8,290 bases of DNA, from NCBI GenBank assembly GCA_014523515.1, contig JAATVJ010000356.1, forward strand, positions 1 through 8,290. Direction: 5' to 3'. The notes beneath the pieces are model-generated. The model did no database searches. It was not told the DNA's origin and worked only from the letters and a program-made list of their open reading frames with translations. Shown here piece after piece: positions 6,194 to 8,290 of the stretch (position 1 is the stretch's first letter; the number at the start of each line of letters is the position of its first letter). Source of the DNA: Nitrososphaerales archaeon TH1177. GTDB lineage: Archaea > Thermoproteota > Nitrososphaeria > Nitrososphaerales > Nitrososphaeraceae. Made by a program: the position numbers and the translations under genes.

Positions 6194-7880
6194 TATTTAC
6201 AAAAATGAAAGACAAATTCCATCTAATTCTGGAATATATTTAATGAAAGAGAAGACAGGAAAAATCATTTATATAGGGAAAGCAAAAAATTTAAAAAATC
6301 GAATTAAAAGTTATTACAATCTCAGTCATAGAAATACCTATAACAATAATGACAGAAATTTTGAAAAAACAAGAAGAATGATAAATAAAGTATGTGAGAT
6401 TGAATTTGTTCTTACGGATAATGAGATTGAGGCTTTTCTCTTAGAATCTAATTTAATTAAAAGGTATAGACCAATCTTTAATATTGAATTAAAAGATCAA
6501 CAGAGATATACATATTTAAAAATTACAGATGAAAGGTTTCCCAGATTAGTTGTTGCAAGAAGAAATAGGAATGGAGATTTTCAAGGTCCCAAGGGAGACA
6601 TTTATGGTCCCTTTGTATATGGAAGTTCAAGATTTCTTTCTTTAGGAATTATTAGAAAAATATTCAAAATAAGAATATGTGACAAATTACCAAAAACGCC
6701 TTGTTTAGAGTACTTTATCAATAATTGTGATGCACCATGTATAGCAAAGATTAGTGAACAAAAATATTATGAAAATATTAATAAATTAAAAGAGATTTTT
6801 AGTGAAAGAAGTAGTTTAGAAAACTTAATTTTAAATTTAAAAATAGAAATGGATGTTGAATCAAAAAAACAAAATTATGAAAGGGCAAAAGAAATTCGTG
6901 ATACAATAAAAACTATAGAAAATTTATTAATTAAACAAAAAATGGATTCAAAATATCAAACTAATGAGGAATATATAGGTATTAAAACGGATACTTTAAC
7001 AGGTAAAGATCATATCCTTATTTTTAAAAGGTTAAATGGGGTAATAAGTGATCGACGGAAGTATGAATATGAACATATAGGAGATAATAATTTTTCTACT
7101 TTTTTATTTCAATATTATAGTTCTTTACCACAAATTCCTGAGGAAATATATGTAAACGAAAATCCACCGTCTAAAACAAATTTAGAATTAGCTTTAACTA
7201 AATTATCTAATCATAATGTAAAAATTATCAAGGTTTCTACCTCAACTAAAAATGAGAAAAAAGATCTAATGGATTTAATCCTTAGAAATTTATCAAATCA
7301 GATAGAGAGAGAATATAATCCCGCAGTTATAGAATTAAAAAATATATTAAAGTTAAAAGAATTTCCATTCATAATTGATTGTTTTGATGTCTCAAATTTT
7401 GGTATAACATATGCAGTTGGAGCATGTGTCAGGTTTGTTAATGGATACCCATATAAAAATGGATACAAAAGATTTAAAATAAGAACTTTGAAATCAAAAC
7501 AGGATGACTATTCAATGATCAAAGAAATTGTATCCAGAAAATATTCTAGTAATAACTTTACAGAAACTGAAACAACCTTACCGAACAATACAATTAATTC
7601 TGCTGAAAATAATAAATTAGAAAACTGCTTGCCAAATCTTATAGTAATTGATGGAGGAAAAGGTCAACTAAGTTCCGCAGAAATTGCTTTAAAAAATGTT
7701 GGTCTAAATATTCCTATCATTTCTTTAGCAAAAGAAAATGAAGAAATATACACAATTGGTTTGTCTGAGCCTATGCAAATTTCAAAAAAGAATATTGCCT
7801 TACATTTGCTTCAAACTTTAAGGGATGAATCACATAGATTTGGTTTAGCATATAATCTTAAATTAAGAGAAATAAGATAG
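6180..7880 (+). CDS. uvrC: UvrC, excinuclease ABC subunit C, lacking the C-terminal HhH domain
   Basis: UvrC makes both incisions around the lesion: 3' by the GIY-YIG domain and 5' by the RNase H-like domain. From ATG 6180 it has 566 residues. GIY (18-20) and YIGKAKNLKNR (31-41) give the catalytic Tyr31 and Arg41, and E89 in LLESNLIK is the metal-binding Glu. Four cysteines (C167, C175, C183, C187) match the Fe-S ligand cluster reported for E. coli UvrC. A UVR motif (about 224-250) binds UvrB. The RNase H-like catalytic set is present: D403 in FDVSNF, DDY at 442-444, D491 in VIDGGKGQ and H552 in DESHRF. The protein ends 14 residues later, so the tandem helix-hairpin-helix domain is absent. 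ATG 6180 overlaps uvrA by 14 bases and gives a standard N-terminus; a TTG at 6153 would add nine residues. No SD is visible. Confidence 0.95.
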   Translation: MSFFNIYKNERQIPSNSGIYLMKEKTGKIIYIGKAKNLKNRIKSYYNLSHRNTYNNNDRNFEKTRRMINKVCEIEFVLTDNEIEAFLLESNLIKRYRPIFNIELKDQQRYTYLKITDERFPRLVVARRNRNGDFQGPKGDIYGPFVYGSSRFLSLGIIRKIFKIRICDKLPKTPCLEYFINNCDAPCIAKISEQKYYENINKLKEIFSERSSLENLILNLKIEMDVESKKQNYERAKEIRDTIKTIENLLIKQKMDSKYQTNEEYIGIKTDTLTGKDHILIFKRLNGVISDRRKYEYEHIGDNNFSTFLFQYYSSLPQIPEEIYVNENPPSKTNLELALTKLSNHNVKIIKVSTSTKNEKKDLMDLILRNLSNQIEREYNPAVIELKNILKLKEFPFIIDCFDVSNFGITYAVGACVRFVNGYPYKNGYKRFKIRTLKSKQDDYSMIKEIVSRKYSSNNFTETETTLPNNTINSAENNKLENCLPNLIVIDGGKGQLSSAEIALKNVGLNIPIISLAKENEEIYTIGLSEPMQISKKNIALHLLQTLRDESHRFGLAYNLKLREIR

Positions 7881-8035
7881 ATTTGATATATATATATAAT
7901 GATTTTATAAATAATTATTATGTAGTTATAATGTTTTAGTAACTTTAGATAATAATATAAAAAATTGGGTAATATAAAAAATTAATATTATTAATAAAAA
8001 GATAATTATCACCTCCAGATATTCCTATAATTACA
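7881..8035. promoter_or_regulatory. AT-rich spacer before the cobalamin gene, with duplicated TATA-like word
   Basis: This 155-base gap contains a short alternating AT tract (7886-7898). It also holds two exact copies of TAATATAAAAAATT (7953-7966 and 7970-7983), separated by GGG. Each copy contains a TATA-like core that would place transcription starts near 7983 and 8000. A GC-rich ATCACCTCC (8008-8016) lies 19 bases before the ATG. No strong terminator for uvrC is visible, only a 5-bp stem AGTTA/TAACT around 7924-7941. Promoter function is inferred from composition and position alone. Confidence 0.35.
7953..7983. repeat. 14-base direct repeat, two copies, 17-base period
   Basis: TAATATAAAAAATT occurs at 7953-7966 and again at 7970-7983 with GGG between. 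The identity is exact over 14 bases and stops on both sides. It is all A/T, so some similarity is expected in this DNA, but an exact tandem pair just upstream of a gene could be a doubled TATA box or a doubled regulator site. Confidence 0.6.
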
Positions 8036-8290
8036 ATGTCAATTCCTCGAATTATAATAGCTGGGACTTCAAGCGGAGTAGGCAAAACTTCTATAACATT
8101 AGGAATCCTTCATAAATTTAAAGATCTTGGTTTAAAGGTACAATCGTTTAAAGTAGGGCCAGATTTTATAGATCCGGCCTATCATACTTTTGTTACTAAC
8201 AATCCTTGTTATAATTTAGATTCATGGTTGATGGGAGAAAGAGGAGTAATTAATACTTTGGAAAAATATACAAGAGGAAAAGACATAGCA
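8036..8290 (+). CDS. cbiA: Cobyrinate a,c-diamide synthase, N-terminal fragment
   Basis: This enzyme amidates the a and c side chains of cobyrinate using glutamine and ATP, in the cobalamin pathway; the aerobic-pathway name is CobB. The first 85 codons are visible and the frame runs off the right edge. The P-loop GTSSGVGKT (10-18) belongs to the dethiobiotin-synthetase-like ATPase domain. KVGPDFIDPAYH (39-50) and NLDSWLM (60-66) are strong family signatures. The C-terminal glutamine amidotransferase domain lies outside the window. ATG 8036 is the only reasonable start: an in-frame TAA lies at 8003-8005 and no start codon lies between. No SD precedes it, so a leaderless or SD-independent mRNA is likely. 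The related Ni-sirohydrochlorin diamide synthase CfbB of methanogens has a similar N-terminus and cannot be strictly excluded. Soluble and cytosolic. Confidence 0.92.
   Translation, partial: MSIPRIIIAGTSSGVGKTSITLGILHKFKDLGLKVQSFKVGPDFIDPAYHTFVTNNPCYNLDSWLMGERGVINTLEKYTRGKDIA

Noticed and set aside
7886..7898. Alternating AT tract after uvrC
   Set aside because: It is a short simple repeat in an A/T-rich spacer with no further structure and no flanking duplication.
7926..8012. Minus-strand 28-codon open frame starting at GTG, very hydrophobic
   Set aside because: The GTG lies inside the SD-like GGAGGTGAT itself, so that site cannot serve it. The hydrophobic composition is what A/T-rich DNA gives by chance.
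1..8290. Mobile element, CRISPR array, toxin-antitoxin or defence system
   Set aside because: No repeat-spacer pattern, transposase, integrase or defence-type protein is visible. The genes are ordinary housekeeping or metabolic families.

Overview
The window is AT-rich (about 30% G+C by eye) with strong AGA and A/T-ending codon use. It probably comes from an archaeon, most likely a mesophilic ammonia-oxidising member of Nitrososphaerota (Thaumarchaeota). This is an inference. It rests on the AT-rich genes, the mostly absent or weak Shine-Dalgarno (SD) sequences, a BRE/TATA-like element at the right distance for a leaderless transcript, no convincing bacterial -35/-10 pairs, and the gene set: a UlaG-like metallo-hydrolase, a CNHC redoxin, a full uvrBAC set and cobyrinate a,c-diamide synthase. 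An AT-rich bacterium is not excluded. All genes seen are on the + strand.

Layout. Positions 1-262 hold the C-terminal end of a metallo-beta-lactamase-fold hydrolase. Positions 263-685 are a 423-base stretch with no credible protein gene; it holds a 7-bp perfect dyad, weaker stem-loops and two T-run terminator candidates. Positions 686-1240 encode a thioredoxin/peroxiredoxin-like protein. Positions 1286-7880 are a tight uvrB-uvrA-uvrC cluster: 3 bases separate uvrB from uvrA, and uvrC starts inside the end of uvrA. Positions 7881-8035 are a very AT-rich spacer with a duplicated 14-base TATA-like word and a 9-base copy of the 16S rRNA anti-SD sequence. Positions 8036-8290 are the first 85 codons of cobyrinate a,c-diamide synthase, cut by the window edge.

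How the genes work together. UvrA (damage sensor ATPase), UvrB (helicase-like damage verifier) and UvrC (dual-incision nuclease) form the bacterial-type nucleotide excision repair machine, and here they appear to be one transcription unit. All main catalytic and metal-binding motifs are present in the three proteins. The clearest oddity is that UvrC stops just after the catalytic His of its RNase H-like domain, so the usual C-terminal tandem helix-hairpin-helix domain is missing. The redoxin upstream has its own promoter candidate and no evident role in repair. The cobalamin gene begins a separate unit.

I see no mobile element, CRISPR array, tRNA, rRNA or clearly novel system. The points worth a second look are the short UvrC and the small sequence signals in the two intergenic stretches.
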